Of a stretch of DNA of 64,000 nucleotides, positions 42,269 through 51,672 are shown one piece after another. The stretch's first letter is position 1. Each line of letters starts with the position of its first letter. This DNA is from Mycobacteroides saopaulense (GTDB lineage: Bacteria > Actinomycetota > Actinomycetes > Mycobacteriales > Mycobacteriaceae). The DNA lies in NCBI RefSeq assembly GCF_001456355.1, contig NZ_CP010271.1, positions 2,108,001-2,172,000 on the forward strand, written 5' to 3'. The translations under genes and the position numbers were made by a program. A model generated the notes under the pieces. The model was not told the origin of the DNA, did not search any database, and was given only the letters and a program-made list of their open reading frames with translations.

Positions 42269-44008
42269 ATGAAGATCGCCTACATTCCCGAAGACGCACC
42301 GTTCAACGAAGACCAGAGGGCCTGGCTCTCCGGCTTCCTGGCCGGATTGCACTCCCGCCTCGCCATGAACCTGGCGCCGCCGCCGGCTCCCACCGCGGAC
42401 CTGGCGGCACCTCGGCCACCGCTGCGCATCTTGTACGGAACTCAGACCGGCAATGCCGAAATCGTGGCGGGCGATGCCGCGGCGGCCGCCAAGGCGCAGG
42501 GGTTCGACGTGACGGTCAGTGGCCTCGACGAGATAGCCCTGGACGAATTCGCCGGTCTTAAGTACGTCCTGATCGTCACGTCCACCTACGGCGAGGGCGA
42601 GATGCCCGATAACGCCGAATTGTTCTGGGAAGCACTGTCTTCGGCGGTGGCCCCGCGGCTGGAAGGGGTGTCCTACGGTGTGCTGGCGCTGGGAGACACC
42701 AGCTACGACGGGTTCTGCCAGGCGGGCAAGCTGATCGACACCCGGCTCGAACAACTCGGCGCCAGCAGGGTGGTCGGGCGTGCCGACTGCGATATCGATT
42801 ACGAGGTGCAGGCCGCCGAATGGGTTCAGGGCGCGGTGGGAAGCCTGGTGACCCTGGCCGGAGCCAGTGGCACGCCGGGCACTCCCCCGCCGAGCATCGT
42901 GGCGCGCTCCGGGTGGACCCGTAAGAATCCCTTCCCGGCGGAGGTACGGGTCAACCGGTTGCTGTCCCGGGCAGGCTCCGGCAAGGAGATCCGACACTAC
43001 GAATTCGCACTCGCCGACAGCGGCATCACCTACGAGGCGGGCGATGCGCTCGCCGTCATCCCGGAGAACGACCCGGCGCTGGTGGAGGCGATCGCCGATC
43101 ACTTCCGCGTCTCCGTCGGCACGTTGGTGGACGGCGAGCCGCTCGGCGAGCTGTTGGGCCGGCGCTACGAAATCAGCACTCCGTCGCGGGACTTGCTGAG
43201 CGAGGTGGAGAGCCGGGCCGAGAGCGAGGAATTCTCGCACGCGCTGCGCGGCGGTGTGAAAGAGGTGCTGGACACCTGGCTGTACGGCAAGGACATCCTC
43301 GACATCCTGCGTATCGGCGGCGATGCGCTCAGCCTTGAGGAATTCATGGGGCTGCTCAAGCCCCTGCAGCACCGCGCCTACTCGATCTCGTCGAGCTCAC
43401 TGGCGCACCCGGATCGGATCCACCTGACCGTGGCCAGCGTCCGGTACCAGAGCCTGGGTCGCGAGCGCGGCGGCGTGTGCTCCACGTTCCTGGCCGACCG
43501 CGGGGAGAGCGCGCGAATCTTCCTGCAGCCCAACAAGTCGTTCCGGGTACCCGCCGACGACGACGCTCCGATGATCATGGTCGGCCCCGGCACGGGTGTG
43601 GCCCCGTTCCGGGCATTCCTGCAGGAACGCGAGCAGCGCGGTGCCGGTGGCCGCAACTGGCTGTTCTTCGGTGACCAACACCGTGCCCATGACTACGTCT
43701 ACGAAAACGAACTCGACGGTTGGCACTCCTCCGGTCTGCTGGATCGGCTCGATCTCGCCTTCTCCCGCGATCAAGCCGAGAAGATCTATGTGCAGACCCG
43801 AATGCGCGAGCACGGCCGCGACCTGTTCGCTTGGCTGCAGGACGGCGGCCACTTCTACGTCTGCGGTGACGCGACGCGCATGGCCAAGGACGTGGACAAG
43901 GCGCTGCACGAGATCATCGGCGAGCACGGCGGATTCAGCGACGATGAGGCCTCCGAATACGTGAACACGCTCAAGCGGGAAAAGCGGTACGTCCGCGATG
44001 TGTACTGA
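42269..44008 (+). CDS. CysJ-like diflavin oxidoreductase (second copy)
   Basis: 579 residues. An N-terminal IPEDAPFNEDQRAWLSGFLAG segment as in sulfite reductase flavoproteins, FMN domain with YGTQTGNAE, FAD domain with RAYSISSSSL, NADPH domain with IMVGPGTGVAPFRAFLQERE and terminal YVRDVY. NADPH to FAD to FMN to acceptor. It starts 7 bases after the glutamate-synthase-like gene and overlaps the next gene by 11 bases, so the likely acceptor is the glutamate-synthase-like protein or a heme protein. The ATG at 42269 is preferred to 42224, which lies inside the upstream gene. Confidence 0.9.
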   Translation: MKIAYIPEDAPFNEDQRAWLSGFLAGLHSRLAMNLAPPPAPTADLAAPRPPLRILYGTQTGNAEIVAGDAAAAAKAQGFDVTVSGLDEIALDEFAGLKYVLIVTSTYGEGEMPDNAELFWEALSSAVAPRLEGVSYGVLALGDTSYDGFCQAGKLIDTRLEQLGASRVVGRADCDIDYEVQAAEWVQGAVGSLVTLAGASGTPGTPPPSIVARSGWTRKNPFPAEVRVNRLLSRAGSGKEIRHYEFALADSGITYEAGDALAVIPENDPALVEAIADHFRVSVGTLVDGEPLGELLGRRYEISTPSRDLLSEVESRAESEEFSHALRGGVKEVLDTWLYGKDILDILRIGGDALSLEEFMGLLKPLQHRAYSISSSSLAHPDRIHLTVASVRYQSLGRERGGVCSTFLADRGESARIFLQPNKSFRVPADDDAPMIMVGPGTGVAPFRAFLQEREQRGAGGRNWLFFGDQHRAHDYVYENELDGWHSSGLLDRLDLAFSRDQAEKIYVQTRMREHGRDLFAWLQDGGHFYVCGDATRMAKDVDKALHEIIGEHGGFSDDEASEYVNTLKREKRYVRDVY

Positions 44009-44834
44009 CGGTCGGCGCTGCGAACACTGCCCCGCCCGACGAATCGCGGCGGGGCCCAAAGCCATTGCCGAGGCACTTTCCGCCCTCGGCACGGTGGTCG
44101 CCGTCACCGCGAATGACGCCGCATTGCTGAGTCATACCGGTGAGTATCTCGAGCCTTCGTTTCCCGGGGAGGCGCTCAGCTGCGATGACGAGTACATCGC
44201 GCTGCGGCTGAATCCGGGTCTGGTCCGTGACGCCTTCCTGGCTCCTCGGGCCCTGACGATGGTCGGTGAGACCGGCACGCACCGTGCCTACCTCACCCCG
44301 CTGACGGACCGCCTGACGGTCAGTGCCCTTGAGCTCGCGCCGGCCGCAGATCCGGAAGCGTTCCCCGTCACCGATTGGTCGGATATCAGCTGGCGGGATG
44401 CCGATCAGCTCACCCACCTGGATGCACTCACCCCCGGGCGTTACCGGGTGCTTCCGTTCACCGGCGCCCGCAAGATCGATTCCGGGGTGGTGCCCCACCT
44501 GCTGGCTCACCTCGTGGACGTGGACATGCCGTTCACCATCGCGGTACCGGGTGGTGGCTGCGTCCAGCTGCACCGCGGCCACGCGGCGATGGTGGAACAG
44601 GCCGGTGCGCACATTGCGGTCATCTTCGGGGCATCGCGCTATGCCATGGATCCGGTCTTCATCGGGGAAAGCTGGGTGACACAGTCACACGGCACACAGG
44701 GGATGACATCGTCGGTGGAGTTGTACGACCACAGTCATCGGTGTGTCACCGCCATCACGCAGACCGGGCCGATCACCGCCCGGCTTCACCAGGCGTGGGA
44801 GCACATGGTTGCGTCCCTGCCGGACGGTGCGTGA
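43998..44834 (+). CDS. HemS/ChuX-like heme-utilisation protein
   Basis: 278 residues, fair similarity only. ALSALGTVVAVTANDAALLSHTGEY resembles the opening of HemS/HmuS/ChuX repeats (a V-x-T-R-N motif followed by G-x-Y), and a second half HAAMVEQAGAHIAVIFGASR may be the second repeat. Such proteins bind and pass on or degrade heme in the cytoplasm. N-terminal Cys pair CEHC. It overlaps the diflavin reductase gene by 11 bases, which suggests coupled translation and a need for NADPH-derived electrons. Confidence 0.6.
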   Translation: MCTDGRRCEHCPARRIAAGPKAIAEALSALGTVVAVTANDAALLSHTGEYLEPSFPGEALSCDDEYIALRLNPGLVRDAFLAPRALTMVGETGTHRAYLTPLTDRLTVSALELAPAADPEAFPVTDWSDISWRDADQLTHLDALTPGRYRVLPFTGARKIDSGVVPHLLAHLVDVDMPFTIAVPGGGCVQLHRGHAAMVEQAGAHIAVIFGASRYAMDPVFIGESWVTQSHGTQGMTSSVELYDHSHRCVTAITQTGPITARLHQAWEHMVASLPDGA

Positions 44835-45001
44835 AGGGCCGCACACCCATCTGTGTGATGCTCTGCTCACAGCAGACCGCTGGTGCAATGTGAACAGATT
44901 GAGATGTACCGGTGAATTGCGGGCAGCGTCCGGGAAATTGGATGGACCTAGCGTGTGCGCATGAAAGCGACACCCGGAGGGCGCAACATGGGCGGTGAAC
45001 G

Positions 45002-45292
45002 GTGAGCAGCCTGGTCACGGTCGTCGATCCGATTCTTCCCGGTCGGAGCGCGGACCTGCGGCAGGCGCAGTACTACCAAGATGTTCTCGGTGAGCTGCGG
45101 GCGGTGGCGCGACGAGAACTGGACGACCATCTCGCTGCCCTGGAGCGACGAAGGCAGAGCGGCAAGCCGTCCAGCCTTTCGCGATTGCATCGGCTCGTCG
45201 GTGCCAAGCGAGCGGAACTGGCCGCCCTGGACCAGTTGCTGGTGGCGTTGAGCGATCGCTTCGGCGACCACTCGACCCTGTCAGCCGGGTAG
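45002..45292 (+). CDS. Conserved small protein of unknown function
   Basis: 96 residues, largely one long basic coiled-coil-like helix pair (LGELRAVARRELDDHLAALERRR, RLHRLVGAKRAELAALDQLLV). No motif recognised. GTG start. Its 3' end overlaps the flavin monooxygenase gene tail to tail by 12 bases. Confidence 0.6.
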   Translation: MSSLVTVVDPILPGRSADLRQAQYYQDVLGELRAVARRELDDHLAALERRRQSGKPSSLSRLHRLVGAKRAELAALDQLLVALSDRFGDHSTLSAG

Positions 45293-46651
45293 CGGGGCGC
45301 GACGGTACGACGCGCCCGGGTGGTCCTCGGCCAGGTAGGGGCCGTGACCACCGAGATGCTCACGCAGGGTGACCCTTTGGCGCCGACGCGGAATCCGGCC
45401 ACGGCGGCGCAGCTCGGGTACCACCAGGCGTGCGAAATCGACGAAGGTGCCGGGCGTGGTCACATACGCGACGTTGAACCCGTCAACGTCGGCCTCGTCG
45501 ACCCAGTGTTCCAATTCGTCGGCGACGTCGGACGCCGAGCCGACGAGAACCGGCCCGCGCCCGCCGATCCCGATCTCCTGAGCCAGCTCTCGCGTGGTCC
45601 AGGTACGGCTCGGATCCTTGGTGAATGAGGCCAGCGCCGAACGATTGGCCTCTGTCTCGACGTGACGCAATGGTTCGTCGGGATCCAACTCGGCGAGGTC
45701 GACGCCGGTCCATCCGCCGAAGAGGGCCAATGCCCCAGTGGCGCTGACAAATTGGCGATACTCGTGCAACTTGGCAACCGCCAGATCATGGGTCTCAGCC
45801 ACTATCGGCGTCACCATCGTGAACACCTTGATGGATCGCGGGTCGCGGCCCAACCGAGCCGCTTCCTCGCGCAAAGCCCGTACCGGTGGGCGAACCACCT
45901 CGGGAGTGGGGCCCGACACGAACACGGCCTCGGCGTGCGCGGCGGCGAATCGCACCCCGCGCGGTGACGTGCCTGCCTGGAACAGCGCGGGCGTGCGTTG
46001 CGGGGATGGTTCGCACAGGAATGGTCCGGGAACAGTGAAATGCTCACCGCGATGCTCGATGTCGTGGACCTTGGCGGGATCGGTGAAAATCCCCTGCGCA
46101 CGATCACGCACCACGGCGTCCGGCTCCCAGGAGCCCTCCCAGAGCTTGTAACAGACTTGCAGGTACTCGTCGGCGATGTCGTAGCGCCGATCGTGTGGAA
46201 TCTGAGTGTCCAGCCCTAAATTCCTTGCCGCACTGTCCAAATAGGATGTCACGATGTTCCAGGCCACGCGCCCCTCGGTGAGGTGGTCGAGTGTCGAGAG
46301 ACGACGGGCCAACGTGTACGGCTGCTCATAGGTGAGCGACAGCGTGATTCCGAAACCGAGTGTCTCGGTGACCGCTGCCATCGCCGAGACGGCCAGTGTG
46401 GGGTCATTGACCGGGAACTGGGCGGCATCGAGCACGGCGGCATCCCGTGAACCGCCGTAGACGTCGTATGCACCCAGCACGTCGGCAAGAAACAGCACGT
46501 CGAAGCCGCCGGCCTCCAGGGTTCTGGCGAGTTCGGTCCAGTAGCTCAGCGTCCGATAGCGATGACCCTGGTCGTCGGGATGGCGCCACAGGCCTGGCGA
46601 TTGATGGCCGACGCACGCCATATCGAAGGCGTTCAGGTAGATCCTGCTCAC
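45281..46651 (-). CDS. FMN-dependent monooxygenase, NtaA/SnaA/DszA family
   Basis: 456 residues, bacterial luciferase-like TIM barrel. YLNAFDMACVGHQSPGLWRHP, FDVLFLADVLGAYDVYGG and LFQAGTSPRGVRFAAAHAEA are typical of the NtaA/DszA group, which oxidise nitrilotriacetate, sulfur heterocycles or similar with FMNH2 from a separate reductase. GGAG precedes the GTG at 46651, which overlaps the transporter stop (GTGA), so uptake and oxidation are coupled. Confidence 0.88.
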   Translation of the reverse strand: MSRIYLNAFDMACVGHQSPGLWRHPDDQGHRYRTLSYWTELARTLEAGGFDVLFLADVLGAYDVYGGSRDAAVLDAAQFPVNDPTLAVSAMAAVTETLGFGITLSLTYEQPYTLARRLSTLDHLTEGRVAWNIVTSYLDSAARNLGLDTQIPHDRRYDIADEYLQVCYKLWEGSWEPDAVVRDRAQGIFTDPAKVHDIEHRGEHFTVPGPFLCEPSPQRTPALFQAGTSPRGVRFAAAHAEAVFVSGPTPEVVRPPVRALREEAARLGRDPRSIKVFTMVTPIVAETHDLAVAKLHEYRQFVSATGALALFGGWTGVDLAELDPDEPLRHVETEANRSALASFTKDPSRTWTTRELAQEIGIGGRGPVLVGSASDVADELEHWVDEADVDGFNVAYVTTPGTFVDFARLVVPELRRRGRIPRRRQRVTLREHLGGHGPYLAEDHPGASYRRAPLPG

Positions 46652-47985
46652 AGGGAATCTCCGATCTGGTCTCGGTAGGTCTCGCGCGCGGCGTATGCCG
46701 ACAGGACGGTGAGCACAGAAAGCGCAAGGTAATAGACGACGATGAGCCAGGGGTCGCCGTGATTCGCTGCCAGTAGTGCCGCGGCGATCAGTGGAGCGAA
46801 CCCGCCGGACAGCACGGCACCGATCTGATACCCGAGCGATGCCCCGCTGTATCGGACCCGGGTGTCGAACAGCTCGGCGAACCAGGCGGCCTGCGGTCCG
46901 TACATGGAGTCGTGAACGATGTTGATGCCGAAGATGATTGAGAGCACTACCAAGATCTTGGAGCCGGTCGCGGCGGTCAGGAAGAACAGCGTCAAGGCCA
47001 CCGGCCCGGTGACCGCTCCGAACAGGTACAGACTGCGGCGGCCTATCTTGTCCGAGAGGGCCGACCACGCCGGAGTGCTCAGGATGCCCAGCGCCGAGGC
47101 GATCAGGACGGCCGTCAATCCAACCTGACTGTCCTTTCCGAACTGGTCCTGAAGGTATGTCAGCGAGTACGTGGTCAGCAGCACGAACAAGGCGATCTGG
47201 GACAGCCGTAAGCCGGTGGTGAGCAACACATTGCGGGGCTGCGTGCGTAGCACTTCCACCACGGGCAGGCGCGCCACCTCGCCGCGCTCACGCACCTGCC
47301 GGAACACTGCCGAGTCGCTGAGCCGTAGCCGGATCGCCAGACCGACGAGCACCAAGACGACGCTGCTCAGGAACGGAATCCGCCAACCGTAGGCGAGAAA
47401 TTCCTCGGGCCCGGTGAGGACACGGGTCAGACCGAATACCCCGGTGGCCAAGAGCATTCCGGCGGGCGAGCCCAATTGGGTGAAGCTGCCGAACAAACCG
47501 CGGCGGCCGGGCGGGGCATGTTCGACAGAGAGCAGCGCGGCTCCTCCCCATTCCGCCCCCGCCGCAAGCCCCTGGAGAACGCGAAGCGTGGCAAGCGCGG
47601 CCGGTGCCAGGACACCCGCCTGGGCGTACGTCGGCAGCACACCGATCACCGCGGTGGCCACGCCCATCAGTAACAGCGCGCCGACGAGCATGGCCTTGCG
47701 TCCCACACGGTCACCCAAGTGTCCGGCGATCACGGCCCCGATCGGGCGCGCGCCGAAGCCGGCCGCGTAGGTGGCGAACGAGGCGAGCGTTCCGGCCGTC
47801 GGTGAGACGGTCGGGAAGAACAGCGGCTTGAGAACCAATGCCGCAGCCGTTGCGTACAGGTAGAAGTCGTACCACTCGATCGTGGTGCCGACCATGCAGC
47901 TCAGCGCGACGGTGCGAGCTGCGGGCGCGACCCGTTCCGCGGGTTCACCCGCAGGGACAGCAGGTGCCGCATTGGTGGTAGTCAC
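46648..47985 (-). CDS. MFS transporter, metabolite:H+ symporter type
   Basis: 445 residues, 12 transmembrane segments. TIEWYDFYLYATAAALV in helix 1, GHLGDRVGRKAMLVGALLLMG between helices 2 and 3 and EWGGAALLSVEHAPPGRRG mark the MHS family, which imports organic acids with protons. It is the first gene of a two-gene operon with the FMN monooxygenase and probably imports that enzyme's substrate. Confidence 0.9.
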   Translation of the reverse strand: MTTTNAAPAVPAGEPAERVAPAARTVALSCMVGTTIEWYDFYLYATAAALVLKPLFFPTVSPTAGTLASFATYAAGFGARPIGAVIAGHLGDRVGRKAMLVGALLLMGVATAVIGVLPTYAQAGVLAPAALATLRVLQGLAAGAEWGGAALLSVEHAPPGRRGLFGSFTQLGSPAGMLLATGVFGLTRVLTGPEEFLAYGWRIPFLSSVVLVLVGLAIRLRLSDSAVFRQVRERGEVARLPVVEVLRTQPRNVLLTTGLRLSQIALFVLLTTYSLTYLQDQFGKDSQVGLTAVLIASALGILSTPAWSALSDKIGRRSLYLFGAVTGPVALTLFFLTAATGSKILVVLSIIFGINIVHDSMYGPQAAWFAELFDTRVRYSGASLGYQIGAVLSGGFAPLIAAALLAANHGDPWLIVVYYLALSVLTVLSAYAARETYRDQIGDSL

Positions 47986-48054
47986 GTGACGTCACGGTGT
48001 ATCACCGGGTGGCCGGTGGGAACCTTTGCGCTCGGCGGGATTTCAGCGCCGGGG

Positions 48055-48537
48055 CTAGTAGCGCTCGGCTCGCATATCGGGCTGCGAATCCTCCAAAGGG
48101 GTAAGGATCGTGGCGAGCCATGTCATCGTCAGCGTGGCCAAGGCTAGTGCAGCCAGCAGTGTCCACACCAAGGGATCGGATCCGTCAGCGGTCTGATGCC
48201 ACCACAGTGCAGCCAGGCTCGTCACCGTGCCGAGTGCGGCGGTGTAGGCCGCCGCACAACACCACCGGAAGCGCCGTCGGCGCAGTGCCACGAGCGAGAC
48301 CATGCAGGCCACCAGGAACATGGTGGATGTCGCCGGAACCACGGCGTCGACATGCAGCGACGGGCTGTCATGCGCACCGAGGTTCGACCAGCGGCTCACT
48401 GCGGCCACACCCAGGACGAGGGCCGCGAGTAGCGCCGTCCATTGGCGTGGCCGGCTCATCCAGACGTCTTCAAGCACGCCGCGCTCGATCGCACGCAGTG
48501 TGTCCTCAAACCCAACGTCGTGGCGTTGCGTCTTCAC
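48055..48537 (-). CDS. Membrane protein, unknown function
   Basis: 160 residues. A cytoplasmic N-terminus (FEDTLRAIERGVLEDVW) precedes four transmembrane segments and a His/Asp-containing first outer loop (SNLGAHDSPSLHVDAV). Unrecognised. GGGAGG precedes the GTG at 48537; the open frame further upstream reads across the opposite gene's promoter. Confidence 0.6.
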   Translation of the reverse strand: MKTQRHDVGFEDTLRAIERGVLEDVWMSRPRQWTALLAALVLGVAAVSRWSNLGAHDSPSLHVDAVVPATSTMFLVACMVSLVALRRRRFRWCCAAAYTAALGTVTSLAALWWHQTADGSDPLVWTLLAALALATLTMTWLATILTPLEDSQPDMRAERY

Positions 48538-48636
48538 TCGATGCCTCCCAAATCCGTACGTCTCTGAGACTAGAGGTCGGATGCGGTGGTGCGGCAGTTC
48601 CGTGCCACCTGGCGCAGGTAGTGCTAGCTTGCGGCC

Positions 48637-49293
48637 GTGGACCTGTTCACCCACAGCTGGGCCGCGCTGCGTGCAGCCATTTCGGCCCTACCCGACCAGG
48701 CGTTTTCGCAGCCGTCCGGTTGCGCGGGCTGGCTTGTGCGTGACCTGGTCTGTCATTTGATCATCGACGCGCAAGATGTGCTGATCACCCTGGCGACGCC
48801 CAGCAACGCGCCACCGACACGCGATGCGGTGACCTACTGGGAGGTCCTCGAGTCGCCGCCCACCGGGGATGACCCGCTTGATGCGCTGACCGTGCGGCTT
48901 GCCGCCGCGTATCAGGATCCGGGTCTGCTCACCTTCCATCTGGAGGATCTCGGTGCGGCGGTCGGCCGGGCCGCACTGCTCGCCGATCCGAACCAGCCGC
49001 TCGCCACCAAGGGCCAGGTACTGACCGCCGCTGACTACCTGGACGCTTATGTGTTGGAGTGGACGCTGCATCATCTGGACCTGGTCGCCCATCTGCCGGA
49101 GGTAGCGGGACCGCCCAGTGAGGGCCTAGCCTGCACCCGCCGGATGGTGGAACAGATCGCCGGATGTGAATTCCCGGTCGAGACATCCGATCGGGACGCC
49201 ATCTTGATCGGCACCGGGCGTCGCGTTCTCAGCCCGGCCCAGGCCTGCGAACTCGGTGTTTCGCTGCACAGGCTCCCCGTTTTTTTGGCCTGA
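48637..49293 (+). CDS. Maleylpyruvate isomerase/DinB-like mycothiol-type protein
   Basis: 218 residues. The helical DinB fold shows CAGWLVRDLVCHLIIDAQDV and YVLEWTLHHLDLVAHL, where the spaced His residues form the metal site of mycothiol-dependent maleylpyruvate isomerase N-terminal domains. Such actinobacterial proteins often join mycothiol to substrates. A single gene with no clear partner. Confidence 0.8.
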   Translation: MDLFTHSWAALRAAISALPDQAFSQPSGCAGWLVRDLVCHLIIDAQDVLITLATPSNAPPTRDAVTYWEVLESPPTGDDPLDALTVRLAAAYQDPGLLTFHLEDLGAAVGRAALLADPNQPLATKGQVLTAADYLDAYVLEWTLHHLDLVAHLPEVAGPPSEGLACTRRMVEQIAGCEFPVETSDRDAILIGTGRRVLSPAQACELGVSLHRLPVFLA

Positions 49294-49393
49294 GCCCAGG
49301 ACGAAGCACGGCGTCGACGCAATGCGAGCGTCGGCCGCCATCGGTATCTAGACGGGTAGACCATTTACCGGGGTCCGCGGCTAGCATTGGGAC

Positions 49394-50875
49394 ATGACAA
49401 CGCAGTTTGACGCCGTCATCGTCGGAGCCGGTTTCGGCGGCATGGGCGCGGCGATTCAGCTCAAGGAGCTGGGCCTGACCAATCTCGCGATCCTGGATCG
49501 CGAGGACGACCTCGGCGGTACGTGGCATGTCAACCACTACCCCGGTCTGGCCGTCGACATCCCGTCGGCGACCTATTCCTACTCGTTCGAGCCCAACCCC
49601 TACTGGTCGCGTTTGTTCGCGCCGGGTTCTGAGCTCAAGCAGTACGCCAACCATGTGGCCGAGAAGCACGATCTGCGCAAGTACATGCGTTTCAACACGC
49701 CGGTGTCGGGTGCGCGCTGGGACGAGGAAGAGCAGCACTGGGTTGTCGCCACCGAATCCGGCGACACCCTCACCGGCAAGTACCTGCTCACGGCCACCGG
49801 CTACCTATCGCAGCCGAAGATGCCCGATATCGAGGGCATCGAGACCTTTGCCGGCAAGGTCATCCACACCACCAAGTGGGACAATACCTATCGCGCTGCC
49901 GGGCACAAGATCGGTCTGATCGGCACCGGCGCCACCGCCGTTCAGCTCATCCCGGAACTGGCCAAGGACGCGCAACACCTGACGGTGTATCAGCGCACCC
50001 CGATCTGGGTGGTGCCCAAGGCCGACGCAAAAGTGCCCGGCGTGATCAAGAAGCTCTTCGCCAAGGTGCCACGGACCCAAAAGATCGCTCGCACTGTGGG
50101 TTCGGCGATTCTTGAGGTGATCATGGTGGGTGGCGTCCTGCATTTCCGCCAGTTCCGGCAGGCCAACAATGGGGCCGCTATGTTGGCCAAGGCGCATTTG
50201 TTCGCACAGGTGCGCGATCGCGAGCTGCGCCGCAAGCTGACACCCGATTACGACTTCGGCTGCAAGCGGCCGACCTTCTCCAACACCTACTTCCGCGCGT
50301 TCGCCAAGAAGAACGTCAACCTGGAGACGGAGTCGATCGCACGCATCGAGCCCGATGGCATCGTCACCGCGGATGGTCGTAAGACCGTCATCGACACGCT
50401 GGTGCTGGCCACCGGCTTCAATCTCTGGGAATCGGCCTTTCCGGCGTTCGAGGTGATCGGACGGGAGGACTACAACCTCGGAAAATTCTGGCGGGACAAC
50501 CGTTTCCAGGCATTCGAGGGCATCGCGGTGCCGAAGTTCCCCAACTTGTTGACGCTCAACGGGCCGTACTCGTACAGCGGGTTGTCCTACTTCGACACCA
50601 TCGAGTCGCAGATGCGTCACATGAAGCGGCTGTTCGGCGAAATGGCACGCACCGGAACGCAAACCTTCGAGGTCACCGACGAGGCCAACACCGAATTCCT
50701 GGACCGGATGGTCGGCAACCTGGACAACTCGGTGTTCTATCTCGGCAGCTGCCAGACCGCGCGAAGCTACTACTTCAACCAGCATGGTGAGGCCGCGTTG
50801 TTGCGGCCGACCTCGACAGCCAGCGCCTACAAGGAGCAGGAGTCCTTCCCGCTGGAGGCGTACCAACTCGCGTAG
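49394..50875 (+). CDS. Flavin-containing (Baeyer-Villiger-type) monooxygenase
   Basis: 493 residues. FAD motif VGAGFGGMGAAI at the N-terminus, the Baeyer-Villiger fingerprint FAGKVIHTTKWD near residue 155, and NADPH motif LIGTGATAVQLIPELA. It oxidises a ketone to an ester or a heteroatom with O2 and NADPH. In mycobacteria such enzymes activate some thioamide drugs (EtaA relatives), but the substrate is unknown here. Confidence 0.9.
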   Translation: MTTQFDAVIVGAGFGGMGAAIQLKELGLTNLAILDREDDLGGTWHVNHYPGLAVDIPSATYSYSFEPNPYWSRLFAPGSELKQYANHVAEKHDLRKYMRFNTPVSGARWDEEEQHWVVATESGDTLTGKYLLTATGYLSQPKMPDIEGIETFAGKVIHTTKWDNTYRAAGHKIGLIGTGATAVQLIPELAKDAQHLTVYQRTPIWVVPKADAKVPGVIKKLFAKVPRTQKIARTVGSAILEVIMVGGVLHFRQFRQANNGAAMLAKAHLFAQVRDRELRRKLTPDYDFGCKRPTFSNTYFRAFAKKNVNLETESIARIEPDGIVTADGRKTVIDTLVLATGFNLWESAFPAFEVIGREDYNLGKFWRDNRFQAFEGIAVPKFPNLLTLNGPYSYSGLSYFDTIESQMRHMKRLFGEMARTGTQTFEVTDEANTEFLDRMVGNLDNSVFYLGSCQTARSYYFNQHGEAALLRPTSTASAYKEQESFPLEAYQLA

Positions 50876-50887
50876 GCATTCCCGGTA

Positions 50888-51562
50888 CTAGCCCAGGACG
50901 CAGTCGCCGCAGACCGCGGAGCGGTCATCGGCCAGCTGATAGATGAGGCAGCAGCTGCGCCTGCGGAAATCCGGTCCGGCGCGTAGGACGCCGTCATCGA
51001 TGCGCGGGTCGCGCAGATAGGTGTCGGCGACTTTCCGGGCGGCATCGGTCAGCTCGGGCCGTGATGCGGCGACGAGCTTGGCGGCGCTGTTGACGGCCGA
51101 TCCGATGTTTCCCCACAGGACGCGGTCGCTTACCCCGGCTTCGTCGATCACACGCTGGGTGATGGATTCGACGACGGTCCCGGGCGTGGTACCGGTCTCC
51201 CCCGCTCGTTCGACCACAGAAAGCGGGTAGGGCCCGCCGAGTCGGTCCTGCCACCATAGATCGCCCGGCTCCTGGGAGATTGTCAGCTCACCGCAGGTGG
51301 CGGCGGCGACGGACGGTGCCAGGACGCGGGCAACCAAGCCGAGGTGGGCGACGGAGGCCGCCACTCGCAGGTCGACTTCGGCAGGGCTGTTCGGCAGACG
51401 GGCGGCGAGACTGCTGCGCACGCTGCTGATCCGGTCCCGGAGTGGGCCTGATCCGTCGGTCAGCACTGCCATGGGTCGCCACGGCGGCCTCGGGATATCC
51501 GTGGTGGCGTGCGTTTCGACTGCGAAGAAGGGCCCGAAGACCGACCGTTCCACCGCGCTCAC
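50888..51562 (-). CDS. FhuF-like ferric-siderophore reductase family protein
   Basis: 224 residues. The C-terminal CC-X12-C-X2-C (RRSCCLIYQL, AVCGDCVLG) is the [2Fe-2S] site of FhuF family proteins, which reduce siderophore-bound iron in the cytoplasm. LWWQDRLGGPYPLSV and LWGNIGSAVNSAAKLV are further family segments. It converges on the monooxygenase gene. No siderophore genes are near. Confidence 0.83.
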   Translation of the reverse strand: MSAVERSVFGPFFAVETHATTDIPRPPWRPMAVLTDGSGPLRDRISSVRSSLAARLPNSPAEVDLRVAASVAHLGLVARVLAPSVAAATCGELTISQEPGDLWWQDRLGGPYPLSVVERAGETGTTPGTVVESITQRVIDEAGVSDRVLWGNIGSAVNSAAKLVAASRPELTDAARKVADTYLRDPRIDDGVLRAGPDFRRRSCCLIYQLADDRSAVCGDCVLG

Positions 51563-51672
51563 ATACAGATGATGTCATCAGCGCGATCAAGATCACGCGC
51601 GGGCGCGGCATTGGGATTAGGTTGTTCAGCGTCCGCTCCATCGATAGGCAGTGCGCGCGAAAGGTGTGTCTG

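Noticed and set aside
40723..42270. 515-codon reverse frame opposite the glutamate-synthase-like gene
   Set aside because: Antisense to conserved GXGXG and C-terminal coding; no motif or ribosome site.
46652..47068. N-terminal extension of the FMN monooxygenase frame
   Set aside because: It runs inside the MFS transporter gene; the GTG at 46651 has a ribosome site and starts the conserved protein.
49276..49290. T-rich run after the DinB-like gene as an intrinsic terminator
   Set aside because: The run is inside the last codons and no stem precedes it.
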